From a virus, in the IMG/VR virus record IMGVR_UViG_3300041809_002110, positions 1 through 43,605 of that record: a DNA stretch of 43,605 nt. One strand, written 5' to 3'. This document shows positions 7,632 through 16,115 of this stretch, one piece after another. How positions within the stretch are numbered: the stretch's first letter is position 1; each line of letters opens with the position of its first letter. A model generated the notes under the pieces. That model did not search any database. It was not told the DNA's origin and was given only the letters and a program-made list of their open reading frames with translations. The translations under genes and the position numbers were made by a program.

Positions 7632-9719
7632 TTACCCTCGGTTGGCAAAACCCGCCTCAAGGCGAGTCGTCGGGCGCTGGCCGCCGGTCCAGGTAATGCG
7701 GGTGATGGGGGAGTTGATCTGCTGGCTGTCGCCGCCGGCCTGGATCACGGAGAGCATCTGGCCCAGCAGTGCCTGCCACGGCAGGAGCGCGGCGGCAACC
7801 ACCTCGGCCCGGGCGCGGGTGCTATTGTAGCGGGCCACTGCTCCGGCCATCACCTGCGCCAGCCGCGGCGTATCGTCGCGGAGGACTACGGGGACGTTGG
7901 GGCTGAGCTGCTCCTGGGTGGCGTCGCTGGCCAGCACGCCGATCATCGTATTGGCCGCCAGGATCCACAGCTCGGCGTCGGGGACCACGATTTCCTCGAC
8001 GCCGTCAACGCCCGGCTGGCCGTAGTCGCCGGTCCCATATTCCATCATCAGCCGAAGGTCGCTCTCGAAGGCCACCGTGGCGGTGCCCCAGTTCATGCCC
8101 CACTTGGGCGGCGTCAAGGTGTTTGTCACCGCCTGATCGGCAGCCACCAGGTGGGCCGGGGTACAGTGCAGCCGGATGCCGAGCCCCTGTTTGGGCACGG
8201 CCACGGCGACGCCCACGCTGTCCGCGGTGATCCAGCCGTCCGTCTCGCTCCATAGCCAGGCGGCCGGCGGGATAAACTGCGGGGCAAAATCGTCATCGTC
8301 GTTGGGATCCGGGTTGGGGTTTGTCGGCGGGTTCACGCTGTAGTTGAAACCCGATTGCATGGGCGTCCAGCGGAGCGTCTTGCGGTGCTGCGACTGCCAG
8401 GGCGTATCCGGCCCCGTGCTGCCATCGGCCTGGATCTGGGTCACGTTGGCGGTCCCCGAGCTGGTGTCGATCTTGAGCACGGCGCCGAGCTTGTGCAGGT
8501 CGTATCCGGCCGGCATCAGCCACAGCCGGAACACGTCGCGGTAGCGATCGCGGCGGCGGTTGTAGTCGGCGGCGGCGGCCGAGCCGGCGGGGTATTGGGC
8601 CGGCGGCGGGACGGTTGCCGTGCCGGCCAGGTAGGCGGTTTGCAGCGCGGTCGCCCAGGCCGGCGCCAGCGATCCGCGGCGGGCATAGAGCGGAGATCCG
8701 CTGGCGATCGCGGCGTCGGGGGCCACCAGCGTGGTGGCGATCACCACCTGCTTGCCCAGCACGCGAATCGTGCCGTAGAGCTGGTCGCTGTTGAGGCTGA
8801 TGCGGGTGGTCAGGTTCTGCGTCGTGACACCCGCGTTGTGCGTGACCGTGTCGGGATTCGCCGGGAGCGTCACGCCGCCGATCGTGGTGGCCGATGCCTG
8901 CAAGGCAAAGACGGTGACCGTGAATCCGCCGTCGTCGGCCGCGATCAGGTAGTCAATCCCCAGCCGGGGCGAGATCAGCTCCTGGATCATCTCGGCGGCG
9001 GTCGTGGTCTCCGGCCAGCTCTTGCAGATCTTCAGCGCGGCCAGCACGCCGGTCGGGTCGGAGAGTGACCAGGACGGGCCGCCCGAGCTGCTCTCGTCCA
9101 TGAAGTAGTTGAGCAGGTACTGAATGAAGTCGTTGGCCGACCAGGCCGAGTTGCCGCCGAAGCAGTACACGCCGTTGATTTTCGAGCTCGAGCGGTTTCC
9201 GACGACCCAGCCATGGCGGATGATGCGGCTGTTCATGGGCGCCGACCAGGCCACCAGGTCGGTGGTGATGCCCTGGGCGGCCGTGGGCAGTTGCCAGACC
9301 GATTGCGAGATCGCCCGGCGCCGCAGAAACACACCGCCGCCGTGGCACTGGAAGCGCTGGTGGCCCGTTTCCTGGACCGAGGCCCCAAAGACTTCGCGCC
9401 CGTCGTTGAAGACCATCCCGGTAAACACGGGCGTGAAGCCGCTGGAAAGGTTGATACCGATCTGGATCCAGAGCTGGTCGAGGTTTTCCGGGGACTCCGC
9501 CGCAAACGACGAATTGTACGGCTGCTTGAGGTAACCGTAGCGGTGCCGGACGACGGCCGAGTCGAGGTCGTGCCCCCCGGCCGCCAGCGTGACGTGTTCG
9601 AGCTCGAGCTCCGGCCTGGGGGTCCACGAATCCGACCAGTTGACCTTCGTCTGGACCACCGCGGGGTAGGCCGGCCAGGGAATCGCCGAGGAGGCAAACG
9701 GCAGGGCAGTACTGGCCAT
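7632..9719 (-). CDS. Tail hub / baseplate-like protein
   Basis: The product is 695 residues. The N-terminal part ([18 protein letters not shown]) and middle ([28 protein letters not shown]) suggest the beta-domain arrangement of phage late-control/hub proteins. The C-terminus ([40 protein letters not shown]) resembles the final barrel of such proteins. This is a weak, pattern-level match. A linker rich in Pro, Asn and Asp sits near residue 455. The ATG at 9719 has GGGGAG 8 nt upstream. Its position between tape measure and fibre genes supports a distal tail role. Confidence 0.6.
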   Translation of the reverse strand: MASTALPFASSAIPWPAYPAVVQTKVNWSDSWTPRPELELEHVTLAAGGHDLDSAVVRHRYGYLKQPYNSSFAAESPENLDQLWIQIGINLSSGFTPVFTGMVFNDGREVFGASVQETGHQRFQCHGGGVFLRRRAISQSVWQLPTAAQGITTDLVAWSAPMNSRIIRHGWVVGNRSSSKINGVYCFGGNSAWSANDFIQYLLNYFMDESSSGGPSWSLSDPTGVLAALKICKSWPETTTAAEMIQELISPRLGIDYLIAADDGGFTVTVFALQASATTIGGVTLPANPDTVTHNAGVTTQNLTTRISLNSDQLYGTIRVLGKQVVIATTLVAPDAAIASGSPLYARRGSLAPAWATALQTAYLAGTATVPPPAQYPAGSAAAADYNRRRDRYRDVFRLWLMPAGYDLHKLGAVLKIDTSSGTANVTQIQADGSTGPDTPWQSQHRKTLRWTPMQSGFNYSVNPPTNPNPDPNDDDDFAPQFIPPAAWLWSETDGWITADSVGVAVAVPKQGLGIRLHCTPAHLVAADQAVTNTLTPPKWGMNWGTATVAFESDLRLMMEYGTGDYGQPGVDGVEEIVVPDAELWILAANTMIGVLASDATQEQLSPNVPVVLRDDTPRLAQVMAGAVARYNSTRARAEVVAAALLPWQALLGQMLSVIQAGGDSQQINSPITRITWTGGQRPTTRLEAGFANRG

Positions 9720-9730
9720 GAAAAGCTCCC

Positions 9731-10093
9731 CTACTGCGTGGTGACGCCGGAGATCTGGATCTCGCCCCGCTGGCTGATGCCCCCGGCCGCCACGACGGGC
9801 GTGTTGCGGAGGTTGCTGATCTTCGTGACCAGGCAGTTCGCATAGGTGATGCCCAGGTCGTTGACCACCGAAATGATCTGGCCCTGCTGGGCCTCGATCG
9901 AGAGCTTCCATTCGAGCAACCCGGCATCGTCCGAATAGAGCACAGCCGTGAACTCGAACTCGCTGTCGTTGGCGCCGAGCGCCAGGGCGCCATAGCCGTT
10001 GATGCCCGGCACGGTCCATAGCTCGAGCCGCTGCTTGACGGCCGGTGCGTGGCCGCGGACGAACGTGCAGGAGACGGAGCCGATGCTGGCCAT
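9731..10093 (-). CDS. Small tail protein
   Basis: The product is 120 residues and beta-rich. It opens MASIGSVSCTFVRG and carries NDSEFEFTAVLYSDDAGLLEW. It lies directly downstream of the tape measure gene, where siphophages encode tail-tip or minor tail proteins. The ATG at 10093 is immediately preceded on the minus strand by repeat element 2 (TTAGTGG-type units), so no Shine-Dalgarno is present. The stop is 11 nt before the hub gene's start. Confidence 0.6.
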   Translation of the reverse strand: MASIGSVSCTFVRGHAPAVKQRLELWTVPGINGYGALALGANDSEFEFTAVLYSDDAGLLEWKLSIEAQQGQIISVVNDLGITYANCLVTKISNLRNTPVVAAGGISQRGEIQISGVTTQ

Positions 10094-10216
10094 GGTTAGT
10101 GGCGAGTGGTTAGTGGTTAGTGGCGGAGAGGGGATAGGCAATAGGCAATAGGTCATAGGCCGCGGGTTCGGGGCTCTCCTATTGCCTATTGCCTCTCACC
10201 TCTCACCTATTGCCTG
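10094..10216. repeat. Heptad-arm element 2
   Basis: It has TTAGTGG and CGAGTGG units, then CAATAGG and TCATAGG units, the core AGGCCGCGGGTTCGGGGCTC and a complementary right arm of CCTATTG and CTCTCAC units. It runs from the start codon at 10093 into the last codons of the tape measure gene, whose Arg-Gln-stop (TAG) is encoded by the element. Confidence 0.9.
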
Positions 10217-12243
10217 TCCCCCTTGTCTTTGTGGCCAATCATCGGGTTGGCGCGGTGGGACCGGGCCAGCTCGGCGGCCGATTGCTTGAGGTCTTTGGCC
10301 GCCTCGCCGAGGTCGTCGATCGCCTGCCGCATCGCCGACGTGTTTTCCCCGAAGTGACCGCCCAGAATCAGGCCGCGGGTGTCGCGGATGTAGCGTTGGG
10401 CCGGCTCGCTCTGGATGTCTCCGTAGGCCGCCTGCACGCCTCCCAGGGCATGAACGGCAAGCTGCCGGGTCTCGCGATCCCAATCGAGGAATCCGCCGCG
10501 TAAAAACTGCTGCATCTTCCTCCGCTCCACAAAAGGGAGGTAATCCAGCGGCCGAGCTATTTGTATTAAGGCTTTCCCCCCCGGGCCCGACTGCCGGTAC
10601 GCCGCATTCGTTACGGCCTGGTAGGTGTTCTCCCACGTGCCAGCCTCCTGGTCAGACTCGTGGGCAGCCTCCTCGGTCCGGCGCGCGGCAGCGGCGGCCC
10701 GAAGGCTCGGGTCCGCGGCGGGCATACTCAGTATTTGTCCGAAAAGCCCCTCACGGGCGGCCGTTCCCTGTCGACCCAAAGAGGAAGCATAATCACCTTC
10801 GCCGTCCAGAATGTTCTTATAGGCGAGCAGTCCCTCCTGGCGGCCGAAAAGCTTCTGCAATTCGGCATCATTGAAGCCGCCTGCGCGAATTTGGTGCAGA
10901 CGTTCCAGCAGCGTGCCGTGCAGGTGCAGCCGGGCCTGGAGCGCCTTCACGTCCTCACCCAGCGGGCGGCCCTCTTCGTCGGTAAGTTCCCCTCCGGTCT
11001 TAGGGAGCGCCTGTCTTCGCGCGGCGAAGGCCGCGTGCAGGCCGGCCATGCGCTCGGTTTCCGCGGCCTTCGCGCGGGCCGTCTCGATTTCAAATTTCTC
11101 CCGGTCCGGCCGGGCGTGCTTGACGGCGGCAAAGCGAATCGTCTTTTCCCGCTCGGTCTCCTCCCATTGGCGGTGCTGCTTTTCGGCCGCCTGCTCGTCG
11201 GATACGAGCTGTTTTTTCAGGCGCTCGCGCTCGTGCCGCTGTTTGCCGTAGGTTTCCGTCTCGCCTCCGGAGATCCGCACAAGGGCCCGCATCAGGGCCC
11301 GCATCGACGTTCCGCCGCGGGTCGCGCCGCCCTTAGAGTCGAGCACGGTCGCATTCACGGCCACGCCGGCCAGCAGCTCCTGCTCGGTGACGCCGGCTGC
11401 GCGGGCGTGGGCACCGCCCTCCGCCGCGGAGGAAAGCAGGTCGGCGGCCTTGCTTGGCGAGGACTCGGCGGCGCCAAAGGCAATGTCCAAGAGTTGCCGG
11501 TTGGTCATCTGACCGCCGAACGCCTTGCGCATGGCGGTCGACGCCCGTAAAAGTTGGGCCGGCTCTGAGATCACGCCCGCCTTTTTCGCGCCGGCAAAGA
11601 CGTCGGCCTCGCCCTCGGCGCCGGCCGATAAGAGTGCAAACGTGAGCGCCGCCGCCTCGTTTTCCTTCATGCCGGCGGTGGCGGCAATATGTCGGGCCAG
11701 CTCGAGGTTATGTGCGAACCGCTTCGTGCTGCCGCCCGATACCTCGGCCAGGGAACCGAAAGAGAACTCCGATTCTCTCGCGCGGTTGGCCGCCTCCTGC
11801 TGAGCGGCGTGCAATGCTTCAAGGCCGCGCTTAGCCAGGTCGATGGCCGCGTGCAGGCTGACCATGCCGGTGATGTAGCTCTTGAGATCGCCGACGGCCT
11901 TGGCGCCGAACGCCTCGGTGCCTTTCTTGCCGACCCCTTCCAGCTCGTCGCCGGCCTGCTTTGCGGCCCGGCCGAATTGGTCCTGGGTCAGCTTTCCCGC
12001 TTCCAGCAGCTTGTTGAGTTCGGCCAGTTTTGCATTATAGCGCTCCTGCGGAGTCTCGATCTCCCTCATCACCCGCTGTGCGGCCCGCCCCATCTCCTCC
12101 TGGTCTTTGCTGAGCTGCTTGGTGGCGTCGGTCATCTTCTTGACCGCGCCCTCGCCGCCGGCGAACGCCTCGGCAATCCGCTTGATCGCCTCGAGGGCCT
12201 GCTTCTCCTCGGCCGTCAGTTTGTAGGCGATTTCACCGGCCAT
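10207..12243 (-). CDS. Tail tape measure protein
   Basis: The product is 678 residues, mostly alpha-helical, rich in Ala, Glu, Lys and Arg, with long coiled-coil segments (residues 1-120 and about 325-400). A more globular stretch with phage tail tape-measure character (TAGMKENEAAALTFALLSAGAE, VTEQELLAGVAVNATVLDS) lies between. It is the longest helical protein in the tail block and follows the frameshifted chaperone, the canonical position. At this size the tail would be short for a siphovirus. The last three codons (Arg-Gln-stop) lie in repeat element 2. The start at 12243 abuts the GATTAGG repeats, without a clear Shine-Dalgarno. Confidence 0.85.
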   Translation of the reverse strand: MAGEIAYKLTAEEKQALEAIKRIAEAFAGGEGAVKKMTDATKQLSKDQEEMGRAAQRVMREIETPQERYNAKLAELNKLLEAGKLTQDQFGRAAKQAGDELEGVGKKGTEAFGAKAVGDLKSYITGMVSLHAAIDLAKRGLEALHAAQQEAANRARESEFSFGSLAEVSGGSTKRFAHNLELARHIAATAGMKENEAAALTFALLSAGAEGEADVFAGAKKAGVISEPAQLLRASTAMRKAFGGQMTNRQLLDIAFGAAESSPSKAADLLSSAAEGGAHARAAGVTEQELLAGVAVNATVLDSKGGATRGGTSMRALMRALVRISGGETETYGKQRHERERLKKQLVSDEQAAEKQHRQWEETEREKTIRFAAVKHARPDREKFEIETARAKAAETERMAGLHAAFAARRQALPKTGGELTDEEGRPLGEDVKALQARLHLHGTLLERLHQIRAGGFNDAELQKLFGRQEGLLAYKNILDGEGDYASSLGRQGTAAREGLFGQILSMPAADPSLRAAAAARRTEEAAHESDQEAGTWENTYQAVTNAAYRQSGPGGKALIQIARPLDYLPFVERRKMQQFLRGGFLDWDRETRQLAVHALGGVQAAYGDIQSEPAQRYIRDTRGLILGGHFGENTSAMRQAIDDLGEAAKDLKQSAAELARSHRANPMIGHKDKGDRQ

Positions 12244-12450
12244 TGGAGAGAGGGATTAGGGATTAGGGATTGGGGATTAGACTCGCGCGTCACGCGATTA
12301 CACGATTATCACGCGATTACACGATCATCCTAATCGCGTGACAACAATGAAAACGAACCATTTTCCGCGGGTCATGGTGCGTTTCACGCACCCTACAAAC
12401 TATTGCCTATTGCCTATTGCCTCTTCCTCTTCCCTCTCGCCCAATGCCCC
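12244..12450. repeat. Composite repeat patch (heptads, inverted repeat, GTGCG hairpin)
   Basis: Four repeat types are stacked in 200 bp: GATTAGG heptads (12253-12280); a 12-bp perfect inverted repeat GTCACGCGATTA / TAATCGCGTGAC (12289-12300, 12331-12342) enclosing a partial direct copy of ATCACGCGATTACACGAT; a GTGCG hairpin (12368-12401); and a lone right arm of CTATTGC heptads (12401-12440). It separates the tail chaperone from the tape measure gene and looks like successive insertions. Confidence 0.85.
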
Positions 12451-12453
12451 CCC

Positions 12454-13259
12454 TCACATTCGCTCCAGCAGCCACAAATCGGCCATCGTCGGCCGGTAGC
12501 TGATTCGTCCTGCCGCCCAGGACCGGGCTACGAGCTGGCGGGCGCTGGGGACGCTGTTTTTTTTTGCAGTTCGGCGCCCAGCGCCAGCACGGTGGGCAGG
12601 TCGACCAGGGCGTCGAGCACGTCGCGGGCCGTGTCTGACTCGAAGAGCCCCAGCCGGGAGATCTCGGCGGGCCCCAGGCGGTAGTTGGCCGCCAGGCAGC
12701 CGGCAGCCGCATTGTGCACGCGATCGTCGTCCCAGGGCTCGGCGGCGGTCTGGGCGCTGGCAACCTCCATCCGCAGGTTCCACCAGGCCGCGGCCGTCTC
12801 CCAGAGCGCAGCGCAGGAGGGCACCACCGGTCCGGGCTGCCACCGGCCGTCGATCCATTGCATCTTTCGCGGCAGCGCCCGCTGCCAGCGGATCTCGCCG
12901 CCATCGAGCACGTGGAAGCGGGCGGCCGGGCAGAGCCATTTTTGGCCGTCGCCCAGCTCGAGCAGGTGGCCGTCGAGTTGCTTTTTCCGGGCCAGCTCCT
13001 CGGGGCCGGGTGCAGGCTCCTCGATCCCGATCCAGTACCCGCCGGCCTGCTGCCACTGCTGGCGATCGGGGGCGAATCGGACGCTGCTGGGCTCGGATGA
13101 GACGGCTGCCACTACGCCGGGCCCGCCCCCGGGCCCGCGGAGGGTGTGCTGCTGGACGATCGGACCCTCGCACAACACGCCGGCCAGCCGCGCGGCGGCG
13201 ATCGCCTTCGCGTCGAGCCCCGCGGAGGCCCCGGGGATGAAATACAGGAATCCGGCCAT
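12454..13259 (-). CDS. Tail assembly chaperone, -1 frameshift fusion form
   Basis: The fusion starts at 13259 like the short form and shifts -1 at the A9 run 12557-12565. In the zero frame the run reads C-AA AAA AAA A-CA, so it contains the ideal X-XXY-YYZ heptamer A-AAA-AAA. After slippage the -1 frame stays open for 34 more codons (NSVPSARQ... ending ADLWLLERM) and stops at 12454, giving about 268 residues instead of 243. Many tailed phages make their tail chaperones this way (lambda G/GT), in the gene just before the tape measure. The extension is shorter than lambda's T domain. An alternative is that the A9 run is simply an error-prone homopolymer. Confidence 0.65.
12528..13259 (-). CDS. 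Tail assembly chaperone, zero-frame form
   Basis: The product is 243 residues with an N-terminal MAGFLYFIPGASAGLDAK segment. The middle is Trp-rich (WQQAGGYWIG, WLCPAARF, WQRALPRKMQWIDGRWQ) and the C-terminal half helical (RRLGPAEISRLGLFESD, DALVDLPTVLALGAELQKK). It ends nine codons past the slippery A9 run. It has no recognised catalytic motif. Its place between tail tube and tape measure defines it as the chaperone candidate. The ATG at 13259 abuts repeat element 3. Confidence 0.65.
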   Translation of the reverse strand: MAGFLYFIPGASAGLDAKAIAAARLAGVLCEGPIVQQHTLRGPGGGPGVVAAVSSEPSSVRFAPDRQQWQQAGGYWIGIEEPAPGPEELARKKQLDGHLLELGDGQKWLCPAARFHVLDGGEIRWQRALPRKMQWIDGRWQPGPVVPSCAALWETAAAWWNLRMEVASAQTAAEPWDDDRVHNAAAGCLAANYRLGPAEISRLGLFESDTARDVLDALVDLPTVLALGAELQKKTASPAPASS

Positions 13260-13377
13260 TGGAGTGGCGAGTGGTTAGTGGTTAGTGGCGTGGGGAGAGG
13301 CAATAGGTCATAGGTCATAGGCCGCCGGTTCGCACTCTCCTATCGCCTATTGCCTATTGCCTCTTCCCTCTGACCTC
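13260..13377. repeat. Heptad-arm element 3
   Basis: CGAGTGG and TTAGTGG units begin 5 nt from the start codon at 13259. They are followed by CAATAGG and TCATAGG units, the core AGGCCGCCGGTTCGCACTC, and right-arm CCTATCG and CCTATTG units up to the stop of the tail-tube gene at 13378. Confidence 0.9.
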
Positions 13378-14442
13378 TCAGTACGCTCCCCCGCTGGGGG
13401 TGAACGTGACCGGGGCGTTCGTGCCGTCCCATTGGACGTGGCCCTGGACGGTCAACTCACCCGGGCGGTGGCCGCTGGCCGAGAAGGGCTGCTCTTGCAT
13501 GGCCAGGCCCTCCGTGGCGGTAAATGTCAGCGTGCTGGAGCCGAAGGCCCCGCCGCTCACGCGGTTGCGGAGCACCAGCGTGAACCCGCCCGAGACGCCC
13601 AGCAGGGCCAAAATTGCGCCCTGGTTGCTGCTGGCGATCGTGATCCGCGGCTCAACGGCCGTGATCGACACGATCTGGTCGCGGACCTGGCTGTCGGCCC
13701 CCTCGCCCTGGCAGCGGATGCCGAAATCGACACTGACGCGGACCTCCTGGTAGATCTGCTGCGAGCCGATCTCGACATAATCCAGGGCCCACTTCGACCA
13801 GGGATGCGGAATCGTCGGCAACGTGGCCGTGGTGATGATCGTGAACGGATCGGCGGCGCCGTCGGAGGAGTAAAAGAGGGCCTCGTAGTCGAGCACGGCA
13901 TCGCCCTGGTGGGCGGCCGTCAGGGTCCGCGGAAAGACGATGCCCAGCGGACACGAAATCGACAGGTGGTCTCCTGCCGAGTCGATCCCGCCGCCGGCGA
14001 GCCACTTCGAGCCGAAAAGCACCAGCGGCGACCCGGCGGAGAGCGCCAGGCCCAGCGGTCCCACGGACGACATGGCCTCCTCAATGGCCTCCGTCTGGAA
14101 GCCGGCGGTCGGCTTCTGGCCGTAGAGGGCGACGATCGGCGAGTAGATCTGCCCGCTACTGGGCTCGCCCCGGACGGTGCTGCCGAGGTTGCTGGCCACG
14201 TTCCGGATGCCGGGGAGCACCGCGCTGCCGATCTGCACCGGCCCGGTCGTGTAAATCGAAAACGGCGGGCTGCTGCCGACCCCGCCCTTTCCTGGCAGAA
14301 TCAGCTTTTTCTCTGCCGGCTTGGCCAACGCCGGCGTCGCGGTGATCTTTTCCTTTTCGGCGATCACCGCCAGTGCCGCCGTAGTGTTTTGGTTTTCGGC
14401 CGTCGCTCCCGGCGCCGCCGCGGTTTTCTCGTTTTCGGCCAT
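13378..14442 (-). CDS. Putative major tail tube protein
   Basis: The product is 354 residues. The first ~50 are Ala/Glu/Lys-rich and loosely repetitive (AENEKTAAAPGATAEN, AEKEKITATPALAKPAEKK) and look disordered. The rest is beta-rich (SSTLTFTATEGLAMQEQPF, GELTVQGHVQWDGTNAPVTF near the end). Size, beta content and position after the connector genes and before the tail chaperone fit the tail tube. The ATG at 14442 follows AAAGGA about 11 nt upstream. A disordered Ala-rich N-terminus is unusual for tube proteins. Confidence 0.6.
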   Translation of the reverse strand: MAENEKTAAAPGATAENQNTTAALAVIAEKEKITATPALAKPAEKKLILPGKGGVGSSPPFSIYTTGPVQIGSAVLPGIRNVASNLGSTVRGEPSSGQIYSPIVALYGQKPTAGFQTEAIEEAMSSVGPLGLALSAGSPLVLFGSKWLAGGGIDSAGDHLSISCPLGIVFPRTLTAAHQGDAVLDYEALFYSSDGAADPFTIITTATLPTIPHPWSKWALDYVEIGSQQIYQEVRVSVDFGIRCQGEGADSQVRDQIVSITAVEPRITIASSNQGAILALLGVSGGFTLVLRNRVSGGAFGSSTLTFTATEGLAMQEQPFSASGHRPGELTVQGHVQWDGTNAPVTFTPSGGAY

Positions 14443-14471
14443 TGCAGGGGATCCTTTGCGGTTGCGCGGGC

Positions 14472-15068
14472 CTATCCGGCCCGCTGAATGTCGTACGTAT
14501 CGAGCCCGGCGCCCATCCGCTCGACCATCACCTTTTCGTGCAACGGCGGAACGGTATCCCGTTCGGCGCGGCTGATGGCCAGCATGTCGCCTCGCAGGTC
14601 CAGCGGCGGCTCGCCGGCATGGGGACCGTATTTCTTGGGCCGCGGCTTGTACTGGTTCAGGTGGACCACTCCGGGCAGGGCGACCCGCACGCCGCCGCGC
14701 GTGGAGTAGATCGAGGCCCGCTTGGCGCCATCGCGGGTCTGGCCGGAAAACACCATCGCCAGCGTCTGTCCCAACTGCCGTTGCTTCCGCCCGTTGTACG
14801 ATCGCCAAAACGCCTTGCCCGATTGGCCCTCGCCGCTGCGGGCCCGGTAGGCCGGATCGCCCGCCACGTTGCCGGCCCGGTATTCCTCGGCGCCGGCGGA
14901 GGTGAAGTGCTTGGCCACAAAATCCTCGAACCACTTCCACCCGACGGCGGCCCAGGCCGCCTTCGAGGCCGCGTTGAACTGGGCGGGGAGCATCTGCGCG
15001 ACCTCGGGGAATGCCTGATTCCGGGAGATTTTCGAGCCGTAGCGGACTTCGCAAAAAATCTGTGGCAT
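14472..15068 (-). CDS. Putative tail completion / head-tail joining protein
   Basis: The product is 198 residues, helical N-terminal half (WAAVGWKWFEDFVAKHF) and a basic middle (YNGRKQRQLGQTLAMVF). No named domain was recognised. It is the third gene after the major capsid, where lambda-like phages encode tail completion or connector proteins (Z or gp10 type). The start at 15068 lies 10 nt after the stop of the preceding gene, so it is co-transcribed. Confidence 0.5.
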   Translation of the reverse strand: MPQIFCEVRYGSKISRNQAFPEVAQMLPAQFNAASKAAWAAVGWKWFEDFVAKHFTSAGAEEYRAGNVAGDPAYRARSGEGQSGKAFWRSYNGRKQRQLGQTLAMVFSGQTRDGAKRASIYSTRGGVRVALPGVVHLNQYKPRPKKYGPHAGEPPLDLRGDMLAISRAERDTVPPLHEKVMVERMGAGLDTYDIQRAG

Positions 15069-15078
15069 CGTTCTGGCT

Positions 15079-15642
15079 CTACTCCGTGGCCCCGTAGAGG
15101 ATCTCCAACAGCACCCAGTAATAAAATCCGCTGCCTGGTTCCTCCTCGGGTTTCTCGCGGGATGGGCCCATCACGACCTCGACCGACTGCACGTCGAGGT
15201 TTCCGGGCGTGCCGCCCAAGTTGCAAAAGTCCTCGATCACCGGGCCCAATTGGTTCAAAATCCAGCGGTCCGACTGCTCGGGGTAATCCCAGAGCATCAG
15301 GGCCGGTCCGCCCTCGGGCGGAGTCCACGTCTCGGGGACCGTCACCTCGATCTCGCAAAACAGCCGCCCGTTCTCCCGCCAGGCGTACAATCCGGTCCGC
15401 GATCGCCCGTAGCCCTGCCGGCTGGACGTATACAGCACGGCCAGCGGGCGGAGGCTACTTTCCCATTCGGCCGGCGAGTACTCCTCGCGGTTCGCCGGCG
15501 GCGGCAGGCCGGCCAGGTAGATCCGCCCGGCGGCCGTCGGCTGGTCGGTCGCAGCGACCAGCGCCTGGAAGGATGGGCAGGACGCCAGTTGCTGGCGCGC
15601 CGTTTCCAGGGCCGTCGAAAGTGGACCGATGGGTGCTTGCAT
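15079..15642 (-). CDS. Putative head-tail connector protein
   Basis: The product is 187 residues with mixed alpha/beta composition. Helix at the N-terminus (LSTALETARQQLASCPSF), then beta-rich (GRLFCEIEVTVPETW) and a C-terminal FYYWVLLEILYG. Function is inferred only from its place between capsid and tail-tube genes. The ATG at 15642 follows the upstream stop by three bases, suggesting coupled translation. Confidence 0.5.
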   Translation of the reverse strand: MQAPIGPLSTALETARQQLASCPSFQALVAATDQPTAAGRIYLAGLPPPANREEYSPAEWESSLRPLAVLYTSSRQGYGRSRTGLYAWRENGRLFCEIEVTVPETWTPPEGGPALMLWDYPEQSDRWILNQLGPVIEDFCNLGGTPGNLDVQSVEVVMGPSREKPEEEPGSGFYYWVLLEILYGATE

Positions 15643-15645
15643 GAC

Positions 15646-16029
15646 CTACTGCTGCCTTCGGTAGCCCTCGCGGGCCTTTTCGTGGACCGCGATCCGCACG
15701 GCCTTGACCCGCGCGATGCTGGCGGTCATCGTCAAAATCTGCTCGATCTTGAAATCCTCGCCGCGAAACACGAATCGGTCGTGGATCGACGGGGAAAACA
15801 CGCTCCCATCGCCGCCGGCCGCGGCGGACGTCCTGGGGATCGTCACCTCGCGCGTGTGGTGGCGCTTCATTCCGTTGCTTTCCTGGCGTTCCTCCACCTG
15901 CTCGGTCGAGAGGATTACCGACAGGAAAAACGGCTCCTGCGGGGCCAGCGCCGAGAAGTACTCGACCTCATCGGCCAGTTCTGCGGCCAGTTGTGCGGCC
16001 CCATCGGCGAATTCGGAGTCGTATTGCAT
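15646..16029 (-). CDS. Putative head completion protein
   Basis: The product is 127 residues. It contains FFLSVILSTEQVEERQESNG and a GEDFKIEQILTMTASIARVK segment that looks like a beta-barrel connector or stopper. It is the first gene after the major capsid, the position of lambda FI/FII-type or SPP1 gp16-type proteins. The start at 16029 lies about 18 nt from repeat element 4. Confidence 0.5.
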   Translation of the reverse strand: MQYDSEFADGAAQLAAELADEVEYFSALAPQEPFFLSVILSTEQVEERQESNGMKRHHTREVTIPRTSAAAGGDGSVFSPSIHDRFVFRGEDFKIEQILTMTASIARVKAVRIAVHEKAREGYRRQQ

Positions 16030-16046
16030 GGCCAGGGGGAAAACGG

Positions 16047-16112
16047 GGGCAATAGGCAATAGGTCAGAGGGTAGCGCTCCGAACCTATCGCCTATTGCCT
16101 ATTGCCTATCGC
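16047..16112. repeat. Heptad-arm element 4 (short)
   Basis: Left arm of CAATAGG units (16047-16062), a short core containing GTAGCGCTCCGAACC, and right arm of CCTATTG units (16085-16112). It fills the gap between the capsid stop (16116) and the next start (16029). Confidence 0.85.
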
Positions 16113-16115
16113 CGC

